In this document: positions 31,494 to 39,229 of the stretch, piece by piece
Position numbering within the stretch: position 1 is the stretch's first letter
Layout: every line of letters starts with the position of its first letter
IMG/VR virus record: IMGVR_UViG_3300032288_003949
Location: 16,926 to 80,925 of that record
Length of the DNA stretch: 64,000 nucleotides
Origin: a virus
Reading direction: 5' to 3' (one strand)
Made by a program: the position numbers and the translations under genes
The notes under the pieces: generated by a model
What the model saw: the letters and a program-made list of their open reading frames with translations, nothing else
Told to the model about the DNA's origin: nothing
The model's database searches: none

Positions 31494-32242
31494 TTGGAGC
31501 AGCGTTGCGAGGAGTTGGCTGTCTTGGCGGTGCCGTCGTCGTAGGTGAAGGTGCCGCTATACAGCCATCTCTTTGTGGCGCACCTTGCCTTGGCGTAGCT
31601 CTGCAGCTTCCCCTTGGCCTTCCATGTCCGGAAGACCTTCGTGCGGAACTCTATGATCGCGCTGCCCAGCGGTAGGGCTGGGATCGTCACATCCAGCACC
31701 TTGCCGTAGCCGCGTCGATTGGCGGGCTTTATTTCTCCCACCAGCGTTGTGCCAAGCGCGACGGCGTTCGTCCATGAGTGGAGGACCAGCACGGGGTGTC
31801 CGTTGCGTGGCGGCGCGTTGAAGGCGGTGATGCTCGCGTCGAGGATCGTGTCGGTGAAGCCCGCCAGCGCGACCTTTGCATCTCCTGTCCCTACGATGCT
31901 GGTGGGGCAGGCCGCTCTTGCCATCTCTGCGGTGATGCTGTTCAGGTTTGCCCTGCAGACGGGCAGGCCGACGGTCGTGAACACGAAGTCGTTGTCGAAG
32001 AAGACCTGTGCTCTGGTCGCGGCTGCGATCCGTTCTCCTGGAGTCTCGGCTCCTGTGGTGGTCAACACTTCGATGGCGGTCTTGGTCGCCACCTTCTGCG
32101 GGTGTTTCGTCGGGCTTGCGGTTCCCCGAATGGTCTGGGTGTTGGCTAGGGCGCTGGCGGCTGCCATTAGGCCGATGATCGCCGCGTAGACGAGCGCCAT
32201 GCAGCCTACGACCAGCAGCTTGTGCTTAGTTACTTCTCTCAT
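31490..32242 (-). CDS. Exported protein resembling actinobacterial (Thermoleophilia) secreted family
   Basis: A 250-residue protein from ATG 32242 (AGAAGGGAGC upstream). It has a signal peptide: MREVTKHKLLVVGCMALVYA followed by more hydrophobic residues and ALANTQ as likely cleavage site. The body (LPVCRANLNSITAEMARAAC, GTGDAKVALAGFTDTILDAS, NGHPVLVLHSWTNAVALGTT, RRGYGKVLDVTIPALPLGSA) resembles a family of uncharacterised secreted proteins that I associate with Solirubrobacterales, with four or more Cys likely in disulfides. Length is typical. I infer a host-derived accessory gene expressed on the cell surface. It is coupled to a small membrane-protein gene. Confidence 0.65.
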   Translation of the reverse strand: MREVTKHKLLVVGCMALVYAAIIGLMAAASALANTQTIRGTASPTKHPQKVATKTAIEVLTTTGAETPGERIAAATRAQVFFDNDFVFTTVGLPVCRANLNSITAEMARAACPTSIVGTGDAKVALAGFTDTILDASITAFNAPPRNGHPVLVLHSWTNAVALGTTLVGEIKPANRRGYGKVLDVTIPALPLGSAIIEFRTKVFRTWKAKGKLQSYAKARCATKRWLYSGTFTYDDGTAKTANSSQRCSN

Positions 32243-32369
32243 TGTCCCGCTCCCTTCTGTCTTGCTCCATCTGCTCGGCCCATCCGAGCTTGTGGATGAG
32301 CACGATGATCCCAAGGGCATAGAAGACGCCGCCGCTGAACCCGATCATGAAGGGCTCGGCAGCTTCCAT
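32226..32369 (-). CDS. Small membrane protein
   Basis: A 47-residue protein from ATG 32369 (MEAAEPFMIGFSGGVFYALG). One hydrophobic span (FMIGFSGGVFYALGIIVLI) precedes a charged cytoplasmic tail (EQMEQDRRERDNERSN). Its start overlaps the preceding stop (TAATG) and its end overlaps the next gene by 17 bases. Too short to classify; the upstream part of this frame is a shadow. Confidence 0.65.
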   Translation of the reverse strand: MEAAEPFMIGFSGGVFYALGIIVLIHKLGWAEQMEQDRRERDNERSN

Positions 32370-33079
32370 TATTCGTCGTCCCTGACGACGGTTGCGAGCT
32401 GTTCGGCGGTCGGTTTCCCACCTGCGGCCCTTGCGACTTCCATTACGGAGCGCAGCAGCGCGGGCAGGTCTTCCCTTCCCTTGTAGGTCATGTCGTCGAT
32501 GCTCTCGTCCCATGACGGATCCCATTCGATTCCGGCGATGTAGTAGGCCAGCGAGTCGACATCGCCCTTCTCGGCCAGCATCCCGATCTCGTCTAGGTAT
32601 CCCGCCAGCATCCCTTCGTCGATGTCGGGCGTTCGGTCGTAGGCTTCGCTCATCTTCTTGTTGTCCAGCACTTCCTTGCGTTTCCGCGCCTTCGCAGCGA
32701 TGGCCTGTGCCGCTTCCCTTGTCTTGGGGACGGGTTCGCCCCATGCGTTTGCCATGAGCGCGAGTCTGGTCGGTTCGCCCTTGTCGTCGACCATCGGCCC
32801 CTTCGGGTTGGAGTAGAAGCGCGTTGCCCAGCTGATCCAGCGGCGCTTGTCTCGGTCGCTCGCTTCGCTGTAGTTCTTGACTCCAGGCCGGATGTTCTGG
32901 CCTTGGGCCTTCAGCGATCTGCGACCCGCAGCGTTCAGGCCGCCCTTCGGGTTCTTGCCCTTCTTGGTAGTCCAGGCTTCGGCTTCTTGCAGGATCTGCT
33001 CTAGCTCGGTCGGCGCAGGCTCTCTCTCGGTTACTCCGAGCCTGTCGATCAGCGCGTCGTATGCCGTTGCCTTGTCCAT
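32369..33079 (-). CDS. DUF6321-like phage protein
   Basis: A 236-residue protein. The segment KKGKNPKGGLNAAGRRSLKA, then NIRPGVKNYSEASDRDKRRW and FYSNPKGPMVDDKGEPTRLA, follows the DUF6321 pattern (GLxAAGRxxL...G...PV, then KGPM-x-D-x-x-G-x-PTR-x-AL). The C-terminal half is acidic and helical (DIDEGMLAGYLDEIGMLAEK). The family occurs in phages and has no known function to me. No strong ribosome site is visible at the start. Confidence 0.7.
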   Translation of the reverse strand: MDKATAYDALIDRLGVTEREPAPTELEQILQEAEAWTTKKGKNPKGGLNAAGRRSLKAQGQNIRPGVKNYSEASDRDKRRWISWATRFYSNPKGPMVDDKGEPTRLALMANAWGEPVPKTREAAQAIAAKARKRKEVLDNKKMSEAYDRTPDIDEGMLAGYLDEIGMLAEKGDVDSLAYYIAGIEWDPSWDESIDDMTYKGREDLPALLRSVMEVARAAGGKPTAEQLATVVRDDE

Positions 33080-33141
33080 GTCTCTAGGCTAGGCAGGCTT
33101 CGGGCAGTCCGGCGTTCGGACTGCTTAAGGTTTCCTAAGCG

Positions 33142-33831
33142 CTAGGGCTTGAGGTCGAGGTCGACTCGGCAGTAGCCTGAGCGGACGCCGCGATCTGGCT
33201 CGGTGCTGGAGGTCTCTACGACCGTTCCGAGGACGACTCCTGTGCTGGTGCCGCCGCCTGTGGTGGTGGTGACGACTGCGGTGCCTGCTCCGCCTGTCAG
33301 CGATCCTGCGTTGGTCGTGAGCTGCGCGACATTGGTATCGGCCAGCGCTCCGCCGAAGGTGATCGTCCAGTTGCCCGCGCTCGGCTTGGCTACGGCGACA
33401 TCTCCTGCGCCGATGTTGCTCAGCGCTTCCAGCGCAGTGTCTAGGGTCGCGGCGCTTGCGTCCCATGCGATTGCCGAGGTGGTCTGGCCGCTGAAGGTGA
33501 GGGTGAAGGTGCCGCCGGTTGCGTCGACCACGAGGGCCTGCACTTCGTCGGTGACATTGTCGCTCTGCAGGGCTCCTGTGGTGCTGTTGACAAACAGCGC
33601 GGTGCCGACCGAGAAGCCGCCTGCTACTTCGGCGACGCCTGTGTTCTGGAGGTAGAAGTCTTCGCCGTCGGCGATCACATCTTGGTCGGCGATGAGCGAG
33701 TCGAAGCCGACGCCTTCCTGCTTCACGGCTATTCCGGCGACATTTTCTTCGATCACGGCGGTGCCGTGAGTGTAATCTCCGCCGGAGGAGTTGTCCGTGT
33801 AGATGCCTTTGCCTTGTGTTCCGTAGGGCAT
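33142..33831 (-). CDS. Capsid decoration / head-fibre-like protein with Ig-like repeat
   Basis: A 229-residue protein. The N-terminus (MPYGTQGKGIYTDNSSGGDY ... ENVAGIAVKQ) resembles DUF2190-type capsid decoration proteins. In the middle is a beta-rich unit (GGTFTLTFSGQTTSAIAWDA, LDTALEALSNIGAGDVAVAK, NWTITFGGALADTNVAQLTT) of a kind repeated in many phage structural proteins. Low-complexity Thr/Gly runs follow. It is probably a virion surface protein. It has no close promoter and faces the plus-strand unit at 33891. Confidence 0.65.
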   Translation of the reverse strand: MPYGTQGKGIYTDNSSGGDYTHGTAVIEENVAGIAVKQEGVGFDSLIADQDVIADGEDFYLQNTGVAEVAGGFSVGTALFVNSTTGALQSDNVTDEVQALVVDATGGTFTLTFSGQTTSAIAWDASAATLDTALEALSNIGAGDVAVAKPSAGNWTITFGGALADTNVAQLTTNAGSLTGGAGTAVVTTTTGGGTSTGVVLGTVVETSSTEPDRGVRSGYCRVDLDLKP

Positions 33832-33890
33832 GCGGCAATCCTACGCTTCTTTTTTGCGACCCTTCGATTCGGACTTTCCGCGTCCGTATG

Positions 33891-33906
33891 TGCTACACTG
33901 TGTAGC
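33891..33906 (+). promoter_or_regulatory. Extended -10 promoter with perfect palindrome
   Basis: TGCTACACT within the palindrome GCTACACTGTGTAGC (33892-33906), identical to that at 6554-6568, followed by GCAATTCGACCTAGGAGG and the ATG at 33930. Confidence 0.75.
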
Positions 33907-33929
33907 GCAATTCGACCTAGGAGGTTCGT

Positions 33930-34151
33930 ATGAGCACGAATGAGAAGCTCGTCGTCTACATGACGCCGGACAGTCAGGAGTTTGCTCTGCAGCTTGCCCG
34001 CAAGCAGTTGGAGAGCGTGACCGCGAGGGCGGAGATGCAGAAGCGCTGCCTGCCGACCATGACGGAAGAGGGGCATCGGCTCGCTGCCGAGGCTTCCGAT
34101 CTGGCGTTCCTGATCAAGGACCTGGAGTCGGCTTCTGGGGAGGTGGTCTGA
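33930..34151 (+). CDS. Small hypothetical protein
   Basis: A 73-residue helical protein (MSTNEKLVVYMTPDSQEFAL, ARKQLESVTARAEMQKR). CTAGGAGGTTCGT precedes the ATG. It is directly followed by the next start with no spacer. Function unknown. Confidence 0.7.
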   Translation: MSTNEKLVVYMTPDSQEFALQLARKQLESVTARAEMQKRCLPTMTEEGHRLAAEASDLAFLIKDLESASGEVV

Positions 34152-34496
34152 ATGTCCGAGGGCGTTCTGTTCACTCCACGCATCTCCGTGCATGCCAAGG
34201 GCAAGTTCGCTGGTCTGCAGATCCGCGAGATCGACGACAAGCGCATCGTGCGGGTCAACATGGAGATCAGCAAGGCCGACCGTGCCGCGCATGGCGCTCT
34301 CTCCGAGGGCGAGTCCTGCGATGTGACCGATATCCCGACGGGTATCGTGGTGCGGGTCAGGCCCGCAGCCTGTGGGCTGGATTGCTTCTGCGATGCGGAG
34401 ATCACTCGCGTCGTCGACAATCCGTTCGCGGTTGTTCAGGAGGCCAAGGCTGACCACGCTCTCGCTCGTCGCAGCGCGGAGTTGGCTGCTCGCTGA
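34152..34496 (+). CDS. Hypothetical protein
   Basis: A 114-residue protein (MSEGVLFTPRISVHAKGKFA) with beta-rich centre (RIVRVNMEISKADRAAHGAL, GIVVRVRPAACGLDCFCDAE) and a C-terminal Ala-rich helix. CGLDCFC might bind metal. The ATG follows the previous stop immediately. A terminator lies about 60 bases downstream. Confidence 0.7.
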   Translation: MSEGVLFTPRISVHAKGKFAGLQIREIDDKRIVRVNMEISKADRAAHGALSEGESCDVTDIPTGIVVRVRPAACGLDCFCDAEITRVVDNPFAVVQEAKADHALARRSAELAAR

Positions 34497-34505
34497 GCTG
34501 CTTTC

Positions 34506-34514
34506 TGCTACCCT
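34506..34514 (+). promoter_or_regulatory. Degenerate extended -10 (TGCTACCCT)
   Basis: TGCTACCCT followed by ACGCAGGCTGCAAG resembles the recurring unit but lacks a ribosome site and gene; transcription would end at the hairpin at 34555. Possibly a short RNA or decayed unit. Confidence 0.3.
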
Positions 34515-34554
34515 ACGCAGGCTGCAAGTTGCGGGGGTGATGAGCAGCACGATT

Positions 34555-34576
34555 GCCCGCTTCGGCGGGCTTTCGT
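34555..34576 (+). terminator. Intrinsic terminator
   Basis: GCCCGC-TTCG-GCGGGC followed by TTTCGTTT: a 6-bp stem with a TTCG tetraloop and T-rich tail, downstream of the 34152-34496 gene. Confidence 0.7.
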
Positions 34577-34590
34577 TTGCCTTCGGCCTG

Positions 34591-34734
34591 TGCTACACTT
34601 CTTCGCAGACGACTAGCCCGCCTGAGCCTTGTGTTCGGCGGGCAGTCGCCGTTCTGGGCAGATTCTTTCCATCTCCCTGTCAGGTTTCGGCCTTCTGGTG
34701 CGACTCATGTGTGTCAACTACCTAGGAGGTTCTC
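34591..34734 (+). promoter_or_regulatory. Promoter plus structured 5' leader
   Basis: TGCTACACT at 34591-34599 starts a roughly 130-base leader for the gene at 34735. It contains a long hairpin, GCCCGCC (34616-34622) pairing with GGCGGGC (34637-34643) and extended by GACT/AGTC outside. The other island leaders are mostly only 20-35 bases, so this one may be regulatory. CTAGGAGGTTCTC is the ribosome site. Confidence 0.5.
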
Positions 34735-34995
34735 ATGACGGGATGGTGGGATGTGCGGTATCAGGGCGGCGGTCGGATCTGGGAGGAGTCGCGGGTGCAG
34801 GAGTGTGCCGCTCTCGTCCAGCAGCTGTCCGATGCCTTCGGCGAGCTTGGCTGGGAGATGCCTAACGATCTCGCGGCTGTGCTCGATGGCGGTTCTGTCC
34901 ATGACAAGATGGAGGCGCGGAATGCCCTTGTGGAGTTGGTCGGGGCGGTTGCCCGCTACCGCTCTCGCATGGATGTCGCCTATCGGGGTCGCTAG
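34735..34995 (+). CDS. Small hypothetical protein
   Basis: An 86-residue protein (MTGWWDVRYQGGGRIWEESR). Helices LVQQLSDAFGELGWEM and MEARNALVELVGAVARYR. Good CTAGGAGGTTCTC site. It ends face to face with the gene at 34992, overlapping by 4 bases. No family recognised. Confidence 0.7.
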   Translation: MTGWWDVRYQGGGRIWEESRVQECAALVQQLSDAFGELGWEMPNDLAAVLDGGSVHDKMEARNALVELVGAVARYRSRMDVAYRGR

Positions 34996-35237
34996 AAGCG
35001 CTTGACAAGTCGGGGCTCGGTGATGCTTTTGAGCTCCGGCCTGTCGATGTGCCTTGGCCAGCGGTTCTCCATCGCGCCGAACACGGCCCCTAGCAGCAGC
35101 AGGGCTTCGTTCAGGTGTTGCATGGCTCCGCTTTCCAGCACTCCGGCGGCTATCGTCGGGTCGCTTTCCATCAGATCCACTAGCTCGGCAGCGTCGGCTA
35201 GGTCTTGGCTCGGCTTCGGTTCTTTCATCCTGTCCAT
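34992..35237 (-). CDS. Small helical hypothetical protein
   Basis: An 81-residue protein (MDRMKEPKPSQDLADAAELV) with acidic helices and a basic end (ITEPRLVKRF). GAAAGGAGCAACCG precedes the ATG. Its upstream region shares CAAGCGACCTTCT with the region upstream of the gene at 41071, suggesting a second kind of minus-strand promoter/leader. Function unknown. Confidence 0.65.
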   Translation of the reverse strand: MDRMKEPKPSQDLADAAELVDLMESDPTIAAGVLESGAMQHLNEALLLLGAVFGAMENRWPRHIDRPELKSITEPRLVKRF

Positions 35238-35311
35238 CGGTTGCTCCTTTCTACCTTCATAGAAGGTCGCTTGCGCTGGATTGTGTCACCTTCGGTTTCT
35301 CGGTGTCGCGC

Positions 35312-35340
35312 TACACTTCGTCGCCGGTCTATGCTAAGAT
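35312..35340 (+). promoter_or_regulatory. Tandem -10 elements upstream of the non-coding RNA
   Basis: TACACT at 35312-35317 (preceded by CGC) and TGCTAAGAT at 35332-35340 are arranged like the tandem promoters at 27029 and 46376. No gene follows; transcription would enter the RNA at ~35347. Confidence 0.6.
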
Positions 35341-35346
35341 GCCTTT

Positions 35347-35598
35347 CAGAGTCGCGGACAGGGTTTCACGCAGAGCGACAGATGGCGAGAGGGTTTAATC
35401 ACTTGTCCGGCCTTTCGTCCCCCACCATGTTGGGGTATTCACGCGGCGCAACCGCATGGGGTTAGTGCGTCGGGGTTCGGTGCCACCCACGGAAGGCATC
35501 GGGACTAGGTGGCCAACCACCTTCGCCCGACCTGTCGGTAACGCAGATGGGTCTTGGCTGGGGCGGGTCGCTTACTTCTCTCGGCGGCCCGCCCTTTT
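35347..35598 (+). ncRNA. Candidate structured non-coding RNA, family unknown
   Basis: About 250 bases between a good promoter (TGCTAAGAT) and a strong terminator, with no credible gene. Paired elements visible by eye: CGGACA ... TGTCCG closing an early domain; CCCCACCATGTTGGGG hairpin; GGTGGCCAACCACC hairpin; GGGCGGG ... CCCGCCC terminator stem followed by TTTTCG. I see no tmRNA tag, tRNA, RNase P or intron signature. A few short frames cross the region but lack ribosome sites. The 488-base gap between 35237 and 35726 holds only this RNA, its promoter and two terminators. Confidence 0.6.
35560..35598 (+). terminator. Intrinsic terminator of the non-coding RNA
   Basis: GGGCGGG (35561-35567) pairs with CCCGCCC (35588-35594), followed by TTTT. 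Confidence 0.65.
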
Positions 35599-35694
35599 CG
35601 TTGCGCTTGTCGCAACCGATGTGTTCGTCACCACGCCGGAGGTTGCGGCGCGGGGCCACATCGCCTGATCCGCTTCATCGCGCTTCGCATCTAG

Positions 35695-35716
35695 GCCCGC
35701 TTCGGCGGGTCTTTTT
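35695..35716 (+). terminator. Strong intrinsic terminator
   Basis: GCCCGC-TTCG-GCGGGT followed by CTTTTTG. Second stop for plus-strand transcription just before the end of the convergent large terminase gene. Confidence 0.8.
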
Positions 35717-35725
35717 GCGTCTGCG

Positions 35726-37450
35726 CTAGTAGTCCAGCGGGTCGCGGCTAAAGCCAGGGTCGTAGGTTTCGACGAAGCTCGCGTCTGCGGTCAGGTTCAC
35801 CACATCTAGCTGGCTCGGCTCCCAGTCGTAGCGGTCTTGGAAATCGTATGTCTCGCCTTCCAGCGCGGTGTCGACGCTCTGCTGGAATAGCCAGCACTGC
35901 AGGGCCAGCGTGTCGTAGGCTTCGGCGAAGGCATAGTCGTCTGCCCTGACGCTCTGGTATTCGACGGTATGCCCGAATGCCGTTTCGACGGTCACGCGGC
36001 TCATCGCTTGTAGCTGGTCGGTGTAGCCCTTCGGCTTCTCTGTTGGCAGCAGGTTGCGCTGTTGCCTTATCGCGTCGAATGTGGCATCTAGGATCGCGGT
36101 GCGCTTCACGCCTGCGGTTCTCATGTCTGGCTTCGGGTCGAATACCGTCTGGCTGCGGCTGGTGATGAAGTGGGCGAGGTAGACGCGGCCAGGGAATCGT
36201 TCAGCGAATGCTCGGCTCAGGCGTTCTTCGGGGGCGTGGTCGATGCATGCCATGTTCACGCCATACCGCTGCATTAGCTCTACGAGCATCCCGAAATCGT
36301 CCACTTCGCCGATCCACAGGGCCCGCTTGCGGGGTAGCCCTTCGGTCGGCAGGGTGTAGGCGCTTATGCGGACATTCAGGGCCCTTACGCTTGCGACATC
36401 CACGCCCATCGTCACCAGATCGCACTGCGGCACTTCCATGGCTTCCAGCGGTATGTCGTCGCGGCTGGCTGCGGCGATGGCTTCATCGCTTAGGCGGTTA
36501 TCGTCCGGCGCATAGGCTTCCGCGAGGTCTTTGTTGTAGTGGACGGTGATCTCGTTCGGGTTCGTCTTGTTGTGGGCTTCGATGATCGGTCGCAGGTCTA
36601 GGTTCGGGACCACTAGGCGTGGGATGTGGTAGCCCCGTATGTCTCGGTCGGTGTGTTCGGCTACCCATTCGCCCTTCGCGGGGTTCAGCACCTTGTGGCA
36701 CTTGGCGCAGACCAGCTCGGCGGTGTCGGTGTCGACATTGGCGGTGTAGGACAGCGTCTGGTGGTCGCCGCAGCCTTCGCATTTCACCATCCATTGGCGC
36801 TGGTCGCTTCGCTCATACAGCGCGTCAATACCGAATCCTGGAATGCTGGGGACGCCTACCCGTCGGATGAGCCCGTTCTGCGAGCCCGATATTCGGCGTT
36901 CAGCGTCGGGGATATTCTCCTGCCGCAGCGTGTCATATTCGTCGAGGCATAGGACATCCGCGTCGACCGCGTCCAGATCGTCTTTCGATTCGCTTCCACG
37001 GGCGTAAAGCCAGCCGAGCCCGATCTGTTTCAGGCCTTTGTTGTTCACATAGCCCTGCGGGATCCGCTCACGGAGGTAGGGCGAGCCCATGATGGCGGCC
37101 TTTATCCGTGCGTCGGCGAAGTCATACATCTGCTGGCGCTTCGGGAAGATATACAAGGCGTTCTTCCTGCCCGTGTCAGCGTGGTAGAGGGCCCATCTCA
37201 GGAGGTAGGTGCTCACGCCTACCTGCGTCGCCTTCTTTATCACGATCTCGCGGTCATCGGCCCCTGATTGGTCGTATAGCTCGCGCTGGAAAGGGAATCG
37301 GTCGAAGTCCAGGGTTCCGGCCTTCGGCTCCGGCACCTGTAGGGCCCAATCGTGGAAGCTCTGCTTCTGGCCGGTCAGCTCCGCATATTTCTGCCGTAGC
37401 AGCTCGCCAAATGCGTCTGCCGGTGCCATGTTCGCTGTCGGGTCTTCCAT
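35726..37450 (-). CDS. terL: Terminase large subunit (GpA-like)
   Basis: A 574-residue DNA-packaging motor. The ATPase domain has a Walker-A-like VIKKATQVGVST (~90) and Walker B DADVLCLDEYD (~165), with the LDFDRFPFQRELYD adenine-binding region before them. A zinc ribbon follows (CEGCGDHQTL ... CAKCHKVL, ~230-255). The nuclease half has MGVDVASVRALNVRISAY (~345) and later acidic residues. The fold and zinc ribbon are those of the lambda GpA-like group. It cuts concatemeric DNA and pumps it into the head through the portal. Start ATG 37450 has GGTAGGTAGAG upstream. A putative small subunit is encoded at 39311. Confidence 0.92.
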   Translation of the reverse strand: MEDPTANMAPADAFGELLRQKYAELTGQKQSFHDWALQVPEPKAGTLDFDRFPFQRELYDQSGADDREIVIKKATQVGVSTYLLRWALYHADTGRKNALYIFPKRQQMYDFADARIKAAIMGSPYLRERIPQGYVNNKGLKQIGLGWLYARGSESKDDLDAVDADVLCLDEYDTLRQENIPDAERRISGSQNGLIRRVGVPSIPGFGIDALYERSDQRQWMVKCEGCGDHQTLSYTANVDTDTAELVCAKCHKVLNPAKGEWVAEHTDRDIRGYHIPRLVVPNLDLRPIIEAHNKTNPNEITVHYNKDLAEAYAPDDNRLSDEAIAAASRDDIPLEAMEVPQCDLVTMGVDVASVRALNVRISAYTLPTEGLPRKRALWIGEVDDFGMLVELMQRYGVNMACIDHAPEERLSRAFAERFPGRVYLAHFITSRSQTVFDPKPDMRTAGVKRTAILDATFDAIRQQRNLLPTEKPKGYTDQLQAMSRVTVETAFGHTVEYQSVRADDYAFAEAYDTLALQCWLFQQSVDTALEGETYDFQDRYDWEPSQLDVVNLTADASFVETYDPGFSRDPLDY

Positions 37451-37452
37451 CT

Positions 37453-37644
37453 CTACCTACCGTATCGGTCAAGCGCTCGGCGAAGGGCGTTAACAGGTGC
37501 CACTACGGGGCTCTCAGCGGCGTTCTGGCGGCCTTCGGTGGCCGTTCTGCTATGGACACGCCTAGCGTTCCTGACGGGCGCGGTTTCGCGGTATGTGGCG
37601 ACGCGCTTCTGGCGCTGTCGGCGGGCTCTGATCCGGCGCAACAT
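37453..37644 (-). CDS. Small very basic protein
   Basis: A 63-residue Arg-rich protein (MLRRIRARRQRQKRVATYRE ... NALRRALDRYGR) that ends 3 bases before the large terminase start. Such composition suggests nucleic-acid binding, but no family is recognised and the ribosome site is weak. Its tight packing against terL favours a real gene. Confidence 0.45.
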   Translation of the reverse strand: MLRRIRARRQRQKRVATYRETAPVRNARRVHSRTATEGRQNAAESPVVAPVNALRRALDRYGR

Positions 37645-37685
37645 GTCGTCATCGTAGCGGCGGTTCCCAGGATATCGGGAGGATA

Positions 37686-38273
37686 TCAGCGAGGATATCC
37701 ACGCCTACGGGCCGACATAGCTGCGATAAGACCACGACATAGTCGGCGAAGGGCCCGCATGAGTCTTCTCCCAGGGCTCGGTTCAGCGGGCTCATAGCCG
37801 ATAGCCGCAGCGGTCACGCCTGTGTTCCATGATTGCACCTTCGGCATATCGGGCAAGAGTCGGCGGTAGAGCGCGTCATAGTCTTTATTGGGCTCGGCCA
37901 AGCGCTCGTCATTCTCCTGCCAGAGCCGGTCAAGAGTCTCACGATCTTCCCGTTCTTCACGCCTGTCGGGGTCATTTGCCTTGTGCCAGCTGTCAAACAG
38001 GTCGCCAAGAGCTTCCAGCTTCCGTTCAAGGCGGTGCCAAGAGTCGTCATAGTCGGCTGTTAGGGCGGTGATAGAGCTGGCGCAAGCGATACGGATCCGC
38101 CCTTTCAGCACATCTTCGTCGGGCTCTACGACAATCCCACGATAGTCGGGCCAGTCTAGGCGTGAATGGTCGGCAGGGTTCAGCAGGATAGCGGTGGGCT
38201 CGTCACCACAGAGCTGTTCGTGCCGGTCAAGAGCTCGCTGGATAGCTTCAAGATAGGACGCTTCTGTGCTCAT
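37686..38273 (-). CDS. Hypothetical protein
   Basis: A 195-residue protein (MSTEASYLEAIQRALDRHEQ). The N-terminal half has AILLNPADHSRLDWPDYRGI and strands; the middle is a charged helical region (RREEREDRETLDRLWQENDE); the C-terminus is basic (RRLMRALRRLCRGLIAAMSA). Coupled to the preceding gene by an ATGA overlap. No family recognised. Confidence 0.65.
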   Translation of the reverse strand: MSTEASYLEAIQRALDRHEQLCGDEPTAILLNPADHSRLDWPDYRGIVVEPDEDVLKGRIRIACASSITALTADYDDSWHRLERKLEALGDLFDSWHKANDPDRREEREDRETLDRLWQENDERLAEPNKDYDALYRRLLPDMPKVQSWNTGVTAAAIGYEPAEPSPGRRLMRALRRLCRGLIAAMSARRRGYPR

Positions 38274-38458
38274 ATCTTTTCTAGTTTCACGCCTAGACCG
38301 GCGGCATTGGGCTGATCAAGGGGCCCAGATAGCCGGTAGCTGCCGTTCTCAGTGCTCACGATGAGCTCCCAGGAGTCTTCGGTGAGTGCAGCGCGGGTGA
38401 TCACGCCCGAGCTCAGCTCTTTCCAGTGCTGCAGCAGCGCCTTTCCCTGGGACTTCAT
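38270..38458 (-). CDS. Small hypothetical protein
   Basis: A 62-residue protein (MKSQGKALLQHWKELSSGVI) with a beta-rich second half (TEDSWELIVSTENGSYRLSG). Its TGA overlaps the next ATG. A 130-base gap with nothing clear lies upstream (38459-38589). Confidence 0.6.
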   Translation of the reverse strand: MKSQGKALLQHWKELSSGVITRAALTEDSWELIVSTENGSYRLSGPLDQPNAAGLGVKLEKI

Positions 38459-38589
38459 CGCAACACCTGGCGCAAACCTGGGACAACCTGGCTCAACCGG
38501 CTCAAACTCTTCATACCGGCGTGATAAACGGCGATACCCTGTCGATACCAGCTCTTACCCTGTCGATAACTGTCGTCCGGCACGACCAT

Positions 38590-39036
38590 TTAGGGCTTAC
38601 GGGCCTGACATAGCGGGTTATTCTTGTTCCGGATCTCAGCTGCCGCAGCTTCTTGCTCAAAGGGGCTCTCGTCGTAGCCGTCAGGCTTGCGGGTTTCACG
38701 CCTAGAGGTGCTCAGGCTTTCGCTCAGCGACGCTTCATAGGCATCGCAGAACAGGGCCCCAGACCTGTAGCGTTCCCGCTGGAGAGCGTGGGTCAGCTCA
38801 TGCCACAGCGTCTTACCCGCGTCTTCCGTGCTCAGGTAGGTGCTCATGGATATCTGATGGGCGCGAGTTGGGCTGCGGCGCTGGAAGCACAGGCCCAGAT
38901 ACTGGCCACTGGTGCGCTTCTGTGCGGTGATGCGGATCTTCACGGGGTGTTTTAGCCCCATGGCCTTACATGCGCGTGACAGGGCTTCACGGTCGATGTC
39001 CCATGCCCGCTTGTGTTTCTTCTTAGGCCCCGTCAT
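38590..39036 (-). CDS. Small HExxH metallopeptidase-like protein
   Basis: A 148-residue protein from ATG 39036 (MTGPKKKHKRAWDIDREALS). LWHELTHALQRERYRSG provides the zinc-peptidase HExxH helix, with no clear third ligand by eye; strand segments before it (VKIRITAQKRTSGQYLGLCF, RAHQISMSTYLS) fit SprT-like or other small phage zincins. Substrate unknown. The start at 39108 is rejected because it runs through the preceding gene. Confidence 0.65.
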   Translation of the reverse strand: MTGPKKKHKRAWDIDREALSRACKAMGLKHPVKIRITAQKRTSGQYLGLCFQRRSPTRAHQISMSTYLSTEDAGKTLWHELTHALQRERYRSGALFCDAYEASLSESLSTSRRETRKPDGYDESPFEQEAAAAEIRNKNNPLCQARKP

Positions 39037-39229
39037 GGTCGTGACCACGCGAGCGGTAGTAGTTTTTGTTCCAGAGATACGGGGTTTCCCACGGCGACCG
39101 GCTGTCACGCCGGTAGCGCACGACCGTGCCGGTCAGCAGGCGCTCATGGCCGCAGCGACAGATCGCATGAGCGTCGCCCAGCTCCGTGATGGACAGCTTC
39201 CATTCGTGCCGGTGCGCGTCAGTGGTCAA
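39023..39229 (-). CDS. Small hypothetical protein with Cys/His
   Basis: A 68-residue protein. I choose a TTG at 39229 (LTTDAHRHEWKLSITE) because GGGGGGAA lies just upstream; the frame extends to 39271. AHAICRCGHERL gives a possible metal site with the HRH near the start. Overlaps the next gene by 14 bases. Function unknown. Confidence 0.5.
   Translation of the reverse strand: MTTDAHRHEWKLSITELGDAHAICRCGHERLLTGTVVRYRRDSRSPWETPYLWNKNYYRSRGHDHDGA

Noticed and set aside
35456-35668. Short plus-strand frame in the RNA region as a gene
   Set aside because: It has no ribosome site, crosses the terminator hairpin and shows no protein-like pattern.
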